Source of the DNA: Lathyrus oleraceus
Lineage: Eukaryota > Streptophyta > Magnoliopsida > Fabales > Fabaceae
Reading direction: 5' to 3'
DNA length: 64,000 bases
Assembly: GCF_024323335.1 (NCBI RefSeq)
Contig: NC_066584.1
Location: 239,471,994 to 239,535,993 of the forward strand
Part shown: piece by piece, positions 21,838 through 33,130 of the stretch
Position numbering within the stretch: the stretch's first letter is position 1
How the letters are laid out: every line of letters begins with the position of its first letter
The notes under the pieces: model-generated
Seen by the model: the letters and a program-made list of their open reading frames with translations, nothing else
Database searches by the model: none
What the model was told of the DNA's origin: nothing
Position numbers and translations under genes: made by a program

Positions 21838-22197
21838 GCACAAGTCCGAAGGTCTTGTCAAACACAAAAAATATAATTAATGAATTCTTTTCTCATCCCC
21901 CATTCTATTTGTTTGAAAACAACATTTATACAAAAATACATATGCACACAAGAAAGGGCTCCCTAGGAGTACCTAGGACACTTTGGGTGCTAACACCTTC
22001 CCTCTGTGTAACCAACCCCCTTACCTGTAATCTCTGGAATTTTATTAGTTTTGATTTGAAAACTTCTTATTTATGGGTTTTGTTCATACTTTTCCCTTTT
22101 CCCTTGGAAACAATAAAAGAGCGGTGGCGACTCTTGTATTTGATTTCTAGCTTATCCATAGCCTGATGATCATGAATTTACCGCTACAGAAATTAAG

Positions 22198-22215
22198 TGG
22201 CGACTCTGTTGGGGA
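22198..22215 (+). promoter_or_regulatory. TE-C primer binding site
   Basis: TGGCGACTCTGTTGGGGA starts 10 bases after the LTR end (CTACA). It is identical in its first ten bases to the U5 copy at 22125-22134. Confidence 0.87.
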
Positions 22216-23069
22216 GTAGTCTCCAGTGGGTTTAGCCTACTTTTTTGTGTGTATATAATTGTATATTTTATGTATGTATATTTGTTTGTATGATATAATC
22301 TGCTTGTTGTGCTTGGTGATCTCTGAGTGGTGAGATAAGTTCTAACCCGTACTTGAGTGCAATTAAGATAGGAAGATGGTATAGTCATGTTCGACTTGTG
22401 TGAAGTAGTCCTTAACAAGTTGGCTTGAGATCCATCTGCTTAGTGGAGACCCTTTTGGATTTGAAAATGTCACACAAGTATTTGTGGTTAGGCATTACTA
22501 TCTCTAATTTGGGGTCCGAGAAGCTGAGGACCATAGAACATTTACCCCTCTTGACCTATTTAGGACGTAGTGCGGAGATTGTCCAAGTGTAGACTTGATC
22601 ACAGTTGTTACGCGATGCTACACTCAGAAGAGTTTCTCTTGAGAATATTATGGGTCAGTGAGTCAGTCATCTTAACCTATAATATCCTATAGATGGAATT
22701 AAGACTCTGGGAACTTTTTAGAACATGATCTACAGGTTTTTATCCTTAGTTCACTCCTTTGGGATGGTTCTTACCCATACTTCATGCTCGTGACTTACAA
22801 CAAGCCCTTGATTCTTGGTTGATCCAATCAAGTCTTGTCAATATCAATGGAACTTGGGTGTTGATAAGGTGAAAGCCATAATCCACCAAAATGGATGATT
22901 GATCTTGACAATGACTCGATTCATCCCTTGACCTTTGTTTCTTTGCCTTGTGTGTGATTCGTTATTTGTGATTATTGCATTCATGCATTCATGCATTCAT
23001 GCATATCATAACATTCATCACACGAAAATTTCAAGGAACTGAGGTGTTATTTGCAAATATTTTTAGACC
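22216..23069 (+). other. TE-C leader, non-coding
   Basis: No gene is visible. A short GCATTCAT repeat lies at about 22977-23002. TATTTTTAG at 23058-23066 ends three bases before the ORF1 ATG and looks like a 3' splice site, as in TE-A. Confidence 0.55.
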
Positions 23070-24575
23070 ATGGATTGTGGACGAAGGAACACTAAGAAGT
23101 ACAGTTTCAGATGTTCCGACTTGAAAGAGTTAAGGAAGCTAGCATCTTTTGTATTAGATCCCTTGAACTTCAAACAATGTCGTGGGAAGCTTCTATCTAT
23201 TCTGTCTGCTGATGTGGTTAAAGGACTTTTGAGTGTATTGGTGCAGTTCTATTATCCTCTCTATCGTTGCTTTACTTTTCCTGATTATCAGCTTGTGCCC
23301 ACGTTGGAGGAGTATGCCCATCTTTTGGGAATACCTGTTTCTAACAAAATGCCCTTTAGTGGATTGGAGGAGATTCCCAGATCTCATATCATAGTTGAAG
23401 CTCTTCACTTGAAGAAGTTTGAGATTGAGGCTCAATGGGTGAAGAAAGGAGGATTGTTTGGATTGACTTCTGAGTTCCTTATCAAGGAAGCTAATGCTTT
23501 TGCTCAAGCCGGTAGTATGGATGCTTTTGAAGCTATCTTTGTGTTTCTCATTTATGGATTAGCTTTGTTCCCTAACATTGACGGTTTTGTTGATGTTAAT
23601 GCCATTAGAATTTTCTTGATTGGGAATCATGTGCCTACTTTGTTGGGTGATATGTACTTCTCTTTGCATCTAAGGAATTCTAAGGGTGGTGGAACGATTG
23701 TTTGTTGTATTCCTTTACTATACAAGTGGTTTATTTCGTACTTGCCCCAGACGCCTGCTTTTGTGGAGAACAAACAATGTCTACGGTGGTCCCAGAGACT
23801 TATGTCTCTCACTAATGATGATATAGTTTGGTATGATCCTTCTTTGAGCAATTTGGAGATTATTGATAGTTGTGGTGAATTCTCTAATGTGCCTCTCATT
23901 AGTACACAAGGAGGAATTAACTACAACCCTGCTTTGGCTCGTCGTCAACTTGGGTTCCCCTTGAGAGACAAACCTAATAACATGTCGTTAGAAGGTCTTT
24001 TCTATCAAGAGGGTAAAGATCCCCAACATTTGAAGCAGAAGATTGTGCATGTTTGGCATAATGTACATAGGAAAGGAAGATTTGAGCTTGGTTCGTGCAA
24101 TTGTTGTGTAGCTTTGGAAGCTTACACTCTTTGGGTGAAGAAGAGAGATTTGGAATTGAATATGCCTTATCCTTGTGAGAGACCTATGTCTATGGTTGTG
24201 GTTGAGCCATTAACTCTCCCTAACCAAGATGTAGAGGAGTTGGAAGACGCACTCACCAAGATGAAACAAGAGAAGGATATGTGGAAAGAGCGTTTCCATG
24301 CTTTGAGCAAAAAGCATGAGCAATTGCAGTTTGAGTCTAAGGACAAAGATGCACTTATTGAGCTACTTGAAGACCGAGTGACGAAAAGACAGAGAGAGCT
24401 GGAGGTTTCATCTTCTAGCATGCCTTAACCCCCTGTTGCTTGGAAAAAGATTGTTGATCAGCTTGTCCTCGAGAAGACTCGGATGAAGGCTTCTTTTGAG
24501 ACCAATATCTGACGTATTCGAAGGAAGTACACGCCTACAGCCAGACCTTCTGATATTGTTGTTAGTGATCCTTAG
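23070..24575 (+). pseudogene. TE-C ORF1 (Ogre-specific protein), readable with two late stops
   Basis: This is homologous to TE-A ORF1 along its length: CFTFPDYQLVPTLEEYAHLLG, PFSGLEEIPRS, PTLLGDMYFSL and GEFSNVPLISTQGG-NYNPALA align. It is open from ATG 23070 to TAA 24426-24428 (452 codons). Reading on in frame passes that TAA and a TGA at 24510-24512 and reaches a TAG at 24573-24575, with sensible basic residues (WKKIVDQLVLEKTRMKAS), so the original protein was probably about 500 residues. Both inner stops fit C-to-T changes of CAA and CGA. Residues 385-445 are charged, with heptad-like Leu spacing, and probably form a coiled coil. The function is unknown; the ATG follows a splice-acceptor-like site. 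Confidence 0.83.
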
Positions 24576-24803
24576 GATGACTAGTCTCCTTTTCTCTTGT
24601 ATTTTTCGTTTGGTTTCTGAAATTGTACTCAGTGTAATCCTTCCAATTATATAAATAAAAGAGATTTTTTATGGTCATATCAAATTGTTGCAATTGTTGT
24701 TATATATATATTTGCAAATAATATAGTAAGTTCCTTGAAAATAAAAATAATCAAACATTACATTTCATGCATCATTTGCATAAACAGGTTTCTTTCTCGC
24801 TAG

Positions 24804-27060
24804 ATGTCTCATTGGTGTTTCTTCTGTGCCTCAGCCAAGCTGACTCATCCGTACAATACTCGCACCAATCACTCCAGAATCATGGAACATCTTGAGCAAG
24901 AGAATAGAGATTTGAAAGAGGAGATCGCCCGCCTGACTGCCATGATGGAGTCAGTTCTATCTGCACAGAGTCAGTCTTCTCCAACACATGCAACTCCCCC
25001 TCCTCAGAGGACTGTCATTTCAGAGGTGGCTACCTCTACTATTCCCGCAACCGCTGCTCATTTTGCGCCTGACATGCCTGCTGGATTCCCGTGGGAAATG
25101 CCGCCAAACTTTGTGCCTACATTTACTTCTATGCCGACATCTAGCCCGGTCATGTCCGTGCCTTCGCCTGTCGTACATACCTTACCTCGTGTGGAAGACA
25201 CCATTTATCATTCCGAGCCATCTAAGGGCCCAGACGTTTATGAGAAAATGGATGAAATGAAAAATCAATTTCTTGAGCTGCGCAAGGAGTTGAAGACTTT
25301 AAGAGGTAAGGATCTATTTGGGAAGAGTGATACTGAATTATGTCTGGTGCCAAATTTGAAGATTCCAGTGAAGTTCAAAGTGCCTGACTTTGAAAAGTAT
25401 AAAGGAAAGACATGTCCGCTCAGTCATTTAGTGATGTATGCCCGCAAGATGTCTACCCAAATAGACAACAATCAGTTGTTGATCCACTACTTCCAAGACA
25501 GTCTGATCGTTGTCGCGCTAAGATGGTATATGGGGTTGGATAGTGAAAGTATCCGCACTTTCAACGATTTGGGAGAAGCATTTGTAAAGCAGTACAAGTA
25601 CAACGTTGATATGGCTTCTGATCGAGATCAGTTGAGATCACTATCTCAGAAGGACAAGGAAACGTTCAAAAAGTATGCTCAGAGGTGGAGAGAGCTCGCT
25701 GCTCAGATCAACCCTCCTTTAGAGGAAAAGGAGATGACCAAGATTTTTATGAAGACCCTTAGCTCATTTTATTATGAGAGGATGATTGCCAGTGCCCCCA
25801 GTGATTTTACCGAAATGGTAAATATGAGGATGAGGCTAGAAGAAGGTGTCCGAGAAGGACGGTTGTCTAAGGAAGAAGTAGCGTCCAGCAAGAGATATGG
25901 CAACAGTTTTGGTAAGAAGAAGGATAATGAAACCAATGCAATTTCCAGTGGGAGGCAGAGAAGGCCTCAGATTAAAAGAAGTCAACCACCCCGTCAATAT
26001 CATCATTAAGTATCTTCAGTAATTCCTGTGTTTTCAGCCAATCAATCAACACCAGTTCAACAACAACAACGTCAATAATAACAACCAAAACAACGAGCAA
26101 ACACCTACAACAAAAACAATATCAACAACAAAATTTCGAGAGGAAGAAGGTCTCTTTCGACCCGATTCCTATGACATATGCAAAGCTTTACCCATTGTTG
26201 GTTCTCAAGAACCTGCTACAACCAAGAAATCCTCCATAAATACCTGAACCACTTCCATGGTGGTACAAACCAGACCTCCGTTGTGATTTTCATCAAGGAG
26301 CACCCGGACATGACATTGAAAACTGCTATCCACTCAAATATGAAGTCCATAAGCTAGTGAAAAGTGGAATGGTGTCCTTTAAGGACCGTGCACCCAACGT
26401 GAAAGCTAACCCACTGCCCGCTCATGGAAATTCATCTGCCAATATGGTAGACGGCTGCCCTGGGGAGTTCAAAGTGTTTGATGTCCGTTTTATTCGAAGG
26501 TCCTTGGTGACGATGCATAAAGACATTTGCTTGGTGAGCGATTGTGAGCATGCATGATGGTTGTGCTATCTGCAGTGTTAAATCAAGAGGTTGTGAGATT
26601 ATGAAAAGAGACATCCAGCGGTTGATGGATGAAGGTATGATCCAGATTGTTTAATCCCGACACATAGATGACGATGTGAATGTGATTGTTCCCGTGTTTA
26701 AGAATCCCGAGAGAGTGGTAATTCGATATGATAACAGTAACAATAACAATATCAGCAAAAGATCGATACCGCCGTTGGTCATACGGTTGGCGGGCCCAGT
26801 TCCGTACGCATCCGATAAGGCTGTTCCTTATCAGTATAATGCAACTATGGTGAAGGACGGTCAAGAGGTTCCATTACCTACGACCAATTTAGTCGTAAGC
26901 ATTACCGGTGTTACCAAGGTGACCCGCAATGGTTGAGTGTTTGGGCCGGTGTTCCCAAAATATGTAGAAGATTGTTTAATCAGTAAGAAAGTAGAAGTGC
27001 ATGCAGTAGATCCAGTTAGCACTTCAAAGCATCAGTTTGGTGAATCTAGCAATTTGAAGA
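24804..27060 (+). pseudogene. gag: TE-C gag, C-terminal half decayed
   Basis: The start ATG 24804 directly follows CTTTCTCGCTAG, an acceptor-like site. Residues 30-55 (MEHLEQENRDLKEEIARLT) look like a coiled coil. The capsid domain lies at about 25340-25880 (CLVPNLKIPVKFKVPDFEKY, YARKMSTQ and FKKYAQRWRELA). A TAA at 26007-26009 ends the long frame. A Gln-rich CAA tract with more TAA stops and a frameshift follows. The zinc-knuckle variant CDFHQGAPGHDIENC lies at about 26282-26326 in another frame, then a cysteine cluster DGCAICSVKSRGC near 26556-26595. The frame returns to that of pro by 26676. TGA at 26934-26936 (CGA origin likely) interrupts before NEFNMVEQL. Confidence 0.82.
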
Positions 27061-28129
27061 CTAATGATGATGATGAGGTACTTCGGTTAATAAAGAAAAA
27101 TGAGTTTAATATGGTGGAGCAGTTGCTCCAAACCCCCTCAAAGATTTCAGTACTGTCTCTTCTTATGAATTCCGAAGCACACAGAGAAGCTCTGTAAAGA
27201 GTTCTAGAATAAGCGTTTATGGAACATGATGTTACGATGGATCTGTTTGATCATATTGTGGCTAACATTGCTGCTTGCAATAATCTCAGTTTCTGTAATG
27301 AAGAACTCCCAGAGGAAGGTAGGAATCATAACTTGGCTTTGCATATCTCCATGAACTGCAAAGATGACGCTTTGTCCAATGTGCTTGTTGACACCGAATC
27401 ATCGTTGAATATGCTGCCGAAGTCAACATTATCAAAATTTTCATATCAAGGAGCGCCTGTCAGGTATAGTGGCGTAATCGTCAAAGCTTTTGACGGTTCA
27501 CGCAAAACAGTGATAGATGAAGTGGACCTTCCGGTAAAGATAGGTCCGAGTGACTTCCAGATTACTTTACAAGTAATGGATATCCACCCAGCCTACAGTT
27601 GTCTGTTGGGAAGGCCATGGATTCACGAGGCGGGAGCTGTTACCTCCACGTTGCATCAGAAGCTCAAATTTGTCAAGTACGGAAAATTAGTCATTATTGG
27701 CAGGGAGAAGGCGCTGTTGGTTAGCCACCCGTCATCTTTCTCTTATGTTGAAGCTGAGGATGAGGTTGGAACTCCGTTCCAAGCCTTATCTATTGTTGTT
27801 GAAAAGGGAGTTGGGGCACCTATGTCCTCATTGAAAGATGCAAAGAAGATTGTTGAAGAAGGAAATGTCGATCAGTGGGGGAGAATGATAGAGGTCTCCG
27901 ATAACAAGAATAGAACCGGTCTAGGTTTTCAACAAGGTTCGTCAGCTGCTAGATCAGAGGATATGCAACTTAGCTTCCGTAGCAGAGGGTTCATTCATGG
28001 CAATGAACAACACTTAGCTGTTGTGCTAGAGGATGACGAAGAGGAAGACTGCACCAATTTTGTGACGTATGGAAAGGCTTGCGACAATTGGACTGCTGTT
28101 GATATTCCTGTTATTATGCATCGATCTAA
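27061..28129 (+). pseudogene. pro: TE-C aspartic protease region, active-site Gly replaced by Glu
   Basis: It aligns with TE-A pro (LLQTPSKISVLSLLMNSEAH, SCLLGRPWIHE and QWGRMIEVSDNKNRTGLGF). The active site reads VDTESSLNMLP: Asp 27390-27392, Thr, then Glu at 27396-27398 where Gly is expected (GGA to GAA fits). TAA stops lie at 27195-27197 and 27210-27212; both fit CAA origins. The open piece 27219-28133 covers the whole catalytic domain. The exon ends at 28129 before the GT donor. Confidence 0.84.
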
Positions 28130-28387
28130 GTAATTGCTTTTATTTGTTTTCAAAAATACTTCTCCTATGCCTAAGGGAGAAGTGAACATTGTTTGGCATT
28201 TTCAAATTTGATCATCAATAAAATATAATTCTATTCATCCACATCTATGATGTTTTTGTTTTTACTTTTTACTTTATTCTAAAAATGGTAATAAAAAAAA
28301 CATAAATAAATAAATAAACTTGTCCATTTGCATAATATTTGGTCAAAAATCACTTCTCTAAAATCAAAATATCAAATCATTATGCAG
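28130..28387 (+). other. Putative Ogre pro-RT intron in TE-C, 258 bases
   Basis: The donor is GTAATTGCTT at 28130 and the acceptor TATGCAG ends at 28387. Splicing joins AA with G to give a Lys codon and leads without a stop into the RT frame that contains ATG 28449. Donor motif, phase and length match the TE-A intron at 5390-5640. Confidence 0.85.
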
Positions 28388-30361
28388 GTCGGTTTCTAAC
28401 CCCATTGAATACAATGATCCTTCTCCTTCTCTGAATTTTGAATTCCCTATGTTTGAGGATGAGGAGGAAAGTGATGAAGAAGTGAGTGATGAATTGTCTC
28501 ATATTCTTGAGCATGAAGGAAAAGCCATTCAACCGTTCGAAGAGCAGATTGAGCTAGTCAACTTGGGTTCCGAGTATGATGTGAAGGAAGTCAAGATTGG
28601 ATCTCAATTGTGTCCAGATGTTAAGAAGGGGTTGATTGATCTTCTCCGAGAATATTCAGATGTGTTTGCTTGGTCCTATCAAGACATGCCTGGTTTGGAT
28701 TCTGAGATAGTGGAACATAGATTGCCGTTGAAACCAGAATGCCCGCTAGTCAAGCAAAAGTTGAGAAGAACTCATCCTGATATGGCAGTAAAGATCAAAG
28801 AAGAAGTGCAAAAGCAGATTGATGTTGGTTTCCTTGTTACTGCTGAGTATCTGCAATGGGTGGCCAATATTGTGCTTGTGCCAAAGAAATATGGAAAAGT
28901 CTGTATGTGTGTTGATTATAGAGATTTTAATAAATCCAATCCGAAAGATGATTTTCCTCTGCCACACATTGATATGTTGGTAGACAACACTGCTAAATTC
29001 AAAGTCTTTTCATTTATGGATGGATTTTCTGGATATAATCAGATCAAGATGGCACCCGAAGATATGGAGAAGACCACATTCATTACACCCTGGGGAACAT
29101 TCTGTTATAGAGTGATGCCTTGTGGTTTGAAGAATGCTGGTGCAACTTACCAGAGAGCAATGCCTACTCTTTTTCATGACATGATGCATAAAGAGATTGA
29201 AGTATATGTCGATGATATGATTGCTAAATCAATTTATGAAGAGGAACATGTTAAGCATTTGTTTAAGCTATTCCAGTGTTTGAGGAAGTATAAACTCCGC
29301 TTGAGTCCCAATAAGTGTACTTTTGGTGTTCGTTCTGGTAAGTTGTTGGGATTTATTGTCAGCGAGAAGGGTATTGAAGTTGATCCTGCCAAAGCAATAC
29401 AAGAGATGTCTGCGTCCAAAACTGAGAAGCAAGTCAGAGGTTTTCTCGGCCGCTTGAATTATATCTCAAGATTCATTTCACACATGATTGCCACATGTGC
29501 GCCTATATTCAAGCTTCTTCGGAAAGATCAGTCTTATGATTGGGCCGAAGATTGCCAAAAAGCTTTTGACATTATCAAAGAATATCTGCTTGAGCCTCCG
29601 ATTTTGTCTCCACCTATTGAAGGAAGACCATTGATCATGTATTTGACTGTGCTCGAAGATAGTATGGGTTGTGTTCTTGGTCAGCAAGATGAGACTAGAA
29701 AGAAAGAATTTGCAATTTACTACCTCAGTAAGAAGTTCCCCGACTGTGAGACTCGGTATTCTATGCTAGAGAAGACTTGTTGTGCATTGGCTTGGGCTGC
29801 TAAGCGTCTGCGTCAGTACATGTTGAATCATACCACTTGGTTGATATTCAAAATGGACCCAATCAAGTATATATTTGAGAAACCTGCTTTAACTGGGAGG
29901 ATTGCCCGTTGGCAGATGTTGTTATCAGAGTATGATATCGAATACTGATCTCAGAAAGCGATCAAAGGTAGTATCTTGGCTGACCATTTGGCTTACCAAC
30001 CAATTGAAGATTACCAGTCAGTACAGTATGATTTTCCTGATGAAGAGATCTTGTACTTGAAAATGAAAGATTGTGATGAACCATTGCTTGAAGAAGGTCC
30101 AGAACCTGGTTCCCGTTGGGACATGGTATTTGATGGAGCTGTTAATCAGTATGGTAATGGCATTGGAGAAATAATCATTACTCCTCAAGGCACACACTTT
30201 CCATTTACAACTAGATTGACTTTCAAGTGTACAAACAATATGGCAGAATATGAAGCTTGCATTATGGGGCTTGAAGAGGCCATTGATCTCAGAATCAAGC
30301 ATTTAGATGTCCTTAGAGATTCAGCTTTGGTTGTAAATTAGATCAAAGGTAAATGGGAGAC
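28388..30361 (+). pseudogene. pol: TE-C reverse transcriptase and RNase H domains, cut by TE-D
   Basis: Nearly all of RT is open (28388-29948). Motifs are VCMCVDYRDF, FSFMDGFSGYNQIKMAPEDM, VMPCGLKNAGATYQRAM and YVDDMIAKS, with KLRLSPNKCTFGVRSGKLLG, a segment that TE-A has lost. A gypsy-type RNase H follows (YYLSKKFPDCETRYSMLEKT). TGA at 29946-29948 interrupts. The second RNase H has the catalytic Asp in MVFDGAVN, Glu in AEYEACIMGL and Asp in RDSALV; TAG at 30339-30341 replaces a Gln expected from the TE-A text VISQIKGE. TE-D begins 20 bases later, so the last catalytic Asp and the integrase lie elsewhere. Confidence 0.9.
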
Positions 30362-31307
30362 TGTTGGTTCTATGTGTTGGCAGCAATTTTGGTAAAACCT
30401 AGAGTGTTCACAAGTTGTCACAAGTGTTGTCTTGACATAAGATAACTTGTACCTGCAGGATGTTTAAAATGTGAATATGCAGGATTTTACTGAGATATCA
30501 GACCCAATGTCATGACATTTGTATACAGAACATTCAGTCTGAATGTTATGTATTATGTGATTGCATTTTTTATGATAATCTATGTTTGATTGATGAGATG
30601 ATTGAACGCGCTATTAATTAATAATTACAACCAGATTGAATTATTTTCCAACGAGATTTAATCAGTTCTCATGAGAAGATATGAATGAAAAATAGTTTTA
30701 GGGTTTTATGATGTCCAAGCCCAGCCAAATGCTTCTATATAAAGGACATGGAAAACCTGGTTTTAGACACAAGAAATAACGAACGAAATATTGAGAGAGA
30801 ATAAGGGTTTGAGTCTTGTGTGGTCGTGTGAATTGTAAGCCATTCATTCATCCATAGATGATTGAATTGGACTGATTTTTGAGTTGTAATTTGTCCACTC
30901 TAAGATTTGAAGCATGAGTGTGTGTTTACTTGATTAAAGCTTTTAAGTAAGATCAAGTATGTGTCTTTGAAGAGTGTCTTCTTTTCATTGTAATTCTTGT
31001 TTTATATCACTGCTGTGATTGAGGGAGAGTGAGTAGGATCTCATATCTAAAAGTTCTTAGGTAGAAGTCACAAGGGTAGAGATTAGGTGAAAATACTGTA
31101 ACTTGAAGTTGTTTACTGAGAGTCTTTGAACTGATTCGGTTTAGTGGATTTCCTTCCTGGCTTGGTAATTCTTGCACCGAACTGGGTTAACAATTGCTTA
31201 TGTCTCTTGCATTACTGTTTTTTTTAATCTTTTATCCTATTTGTATTGTTCACATATTAGTGTCGTGACATTACCTTCGACATCTCATATCTGATACCAG
31301 AATTTCA
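30362..31307 (+). repeat. TE-D 5' LTR, 946 bases
   Basis: It begins TGTTGGTTCT and ends ATTTCA, just before the Met-type PBS. A TATA box TATATAAA lies at 30736-30743. The 3' LTR copy at 54625 lacks a 9-base stretch (GTTGTCACA-like) present here near 30413. Confidence 0.92.
30736..30743 (+). promoter_or_regulatory. TATA box of the TE-D LTR promoter
   Basis: TATATAAAGG lies about 375 bases into the LTR and is conserved in the 3' LTR near 54988-54997. Confidence 0.65.
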
Positions 31308-31309
31308 AT

Positions 31310-31321
31310 TGGTATCAGAGC
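31310..31321 (+). promoter_or_regulatory. TE-D primer binding site (tRNA-Met type)
   Basis: TGGTATCAGAGC is the standard plant Ty1/copia PBS, complementary to the 3' end of initiator tRNA-Met. It starts three bases after the LTR end. Confidence 0.9.
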
Positions 31322-31374
31322 AGGCATCCTGCACTGGTTCTGGGTGAGATCTAGGGACGTTACTTTCTAGTACT

Positions 31375-32124
31375 ATGGATAGATACGGAGGATCTGTTCA
31401 CAGACCACCTATTCTGGATGGATCCAACTATGACGACTGGAAACCTTGAATGGTAGCCTTCCTAAAATCTTTGGATAATAAGGCTTGGAAGGTTGTTCTA
31501 ACAGGCTGGGAACATCCAGTTATTACCAAGGAAGGAGAAGCTACAACTGATAAGAAGGCTGAGGAACAATGGACCAAGGAGGAGGATGATATAGCCCTTG
31601 GGAACTCTAAAGCATTGAATTCTATATTCAATGGAGTAGATAAAAACATCTTCATATTGGTAAACAACTTGGAGGTGGCTAAAGATGCTTGGAACATTCT
31701 CAAAACCACTTATGAAGGCACCTCTAGAGTGAAGATGTCTAGACTGCAGCTGCTCACTACCATGTTTGAAAATTTAACGATGAAAGAAGATGAAACTATT
31801 CATGAATTTCATATGAATATCCTTGAAATTGCTAATGCCTCAGGAGCCCTGGGTGAGAAGATGTTAGATGAAAAACTAGTGAGGAAAATACTCAGGTCTC
31901 TACCTAAGAGATTTGCCATGAAAGTGACAACCATAGAAGAGTCGCAAGACATTTCCAATATGAGAGTTGATGAGCTAATTGGATCCCTCCAAACATTTGA
32001 GATGGGAATGTGTGATGGATCTGAAAAGAAAGTCAAAAGCATAGCCTTCATGTCAAACACTAAAGAGAAAGAGGAAGAAAGTGGTCAAGATACTAATGAA
32101 TATCTGGCAAATGATGTAGAATCT
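31375..32124 (+). pseudogene. gag: TE-D gag, 5' half, cut by TE-E
   Basis: This is a Ty1/copia Gag of the UBN2 type. ATG 31375 starts MDRYGGSVHRPPILDG, followed by NYDDWK and a TGA at 31447-31449 (an Arg CGA is likely). The frame is then open through WNILKTTYEGT, FHMNILEIANASGALGEKM and LVRKILRSLPKRFAMKVT to NDVES. TE-E begins right after. The second half resumes at 48916. The text normally expected between NDVES and the KKMD block of SIRE Gags is absent, so a small deletion may predate or accompany the insertion. Confidence 0.88.
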
Positions 32125-33121
32125 TGTAGCACCTCAAATTTTCACCCTCCATTCATGCATTCATCTTCATTCTTTAGGTCATTAACATTACATTAACACT
32201 GCATAGTGCATTGCATCATATCAATAAGAACTGGCATCAAGAGGATTCATCAGTACAAGAGGCAAGGTTCTCCTTGAGTTGAAGGCCACATGAGTATTCT
32301 AGAGAGCTTATATGAGCCAAGGTTCATTTTGAAGCTATTGTACCAAGTGTTGGAGGCTCAAAAGTCATCAGTACATTGTCAAGTCATTTGGGGCCCATAA
32401 AAGTCAACTGCAAGTCAACTAAGGGCTAGGAGGTGGAGAAATGCTTTGAGACACTTCATTCATCTCCAAAAGAGGTTTGTTCATCATGTCAAACATCTAC
32501 ATTGAAGGTTTTGAAGCCAGATCAAAAGTTTCCAAAAATGGAAAGTGACCTGTAATTTCAAGTTTCCAAAAATGGCAAGTTTTTGGACCATTTTCAACTT
32601 GACTTTCCAACATCAAAGAAGCTTCAAATGAAATTTTGTCCAACATGAAAGTTTAAGATCTTTCTCTCCCATTTCCAAAAAGTCCAAGATCATGAGCATC
32701 TGATGGATGGTTGAGAAGATATGATCCAATGATTGCCAAGTGTGCTTGAAACATCAAAATGCCATAACTTTTGATCCAAAGCTCCAAAATGAGTCCCTCT
32801 TTTTGCAAATTGCATGTCATGACCTATATTTTCCAAATCCATCATTGCATTGCATGAAATTTATTCACATGATCATTTGGCCATGCATGAACATTTTGGA
32901 GGGAAAATACCAAATTCAAATTTGGTGCACCATATGAACAAAATTCCAATTCCAACATGTGCATGAAATGATTTTAAGTGATTTTGAGCATGCACATGGT
33001 ACTGTTCACGTTCATTTTGCCATGCATAAGGTGAATTTACCAATTTTGCACTACACCTCATTTTGCATTAAAATTTCATTAGCCAAGCCTAAGTATCATT
33101 AGCAAAGTAATTAGCATGTGG

Positions 33122-33130
33122 TATAAAGGC
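33122..33130 (+). promoter_or_regulatory. TATA box of the TE-E LTR promoter
   Basis: TATAAAGGC is conserved at 45219-45227 in the 3' LTR, about 1 kb into each LTR. Confidence 0.55.

Larger units (their letters stand above)
17567..22188 (+). repeat. TE-C 5' LTR, 4622 bases
   Basis: It starts TATAAGACCCC (the TE-F LTR has TGTAAGACCCC, so the terminal TG has mutated to TA) and ends TACCGCTACA. The length fits pea-type Ogre LTRs. A TATA box lies at 19080-19089, a nested hairpin at 21798-21837, a GGGTGCTAACACC box at 21985 and a PBS-like TGGCGACTCT at 22125-22134. Bases 19800-20250 are very A/T-rich. I find no gene inside; small open frames show no family signature. Confidence 0.9.
17567..30361 (+). 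mobile_element. TE-C: Ogre element, 5' LTR to second RNase H, cut by TE-D
   Basis: It has the full Ogre order of LTR, PBS, ORF1, gag, pro, intron and RT/RNase H. It inserted into TE-B gag; the 5 bases before the LTR are CCTAC, so CCTAC should also follow its 3' LTR outside the window. The rest of RNase H, the integrase, 3' UTR and 3' LTR are displaced past the right edge by TE-D, TE-F and TE-G. It belongs to the same family as TE-F, because both LTRs begin T-TAAGACCCCAATTTTG-CCCTAAGATCCCTCATG (dashes are differing bases). Confidence 0.92.

Noticed and set aside
17902..22418. Small open frames of 60-120 codons in the TE-C LTR
   Set aside because: A/T-rich LTR sequence, no conserved domain and not shared with TE-F.
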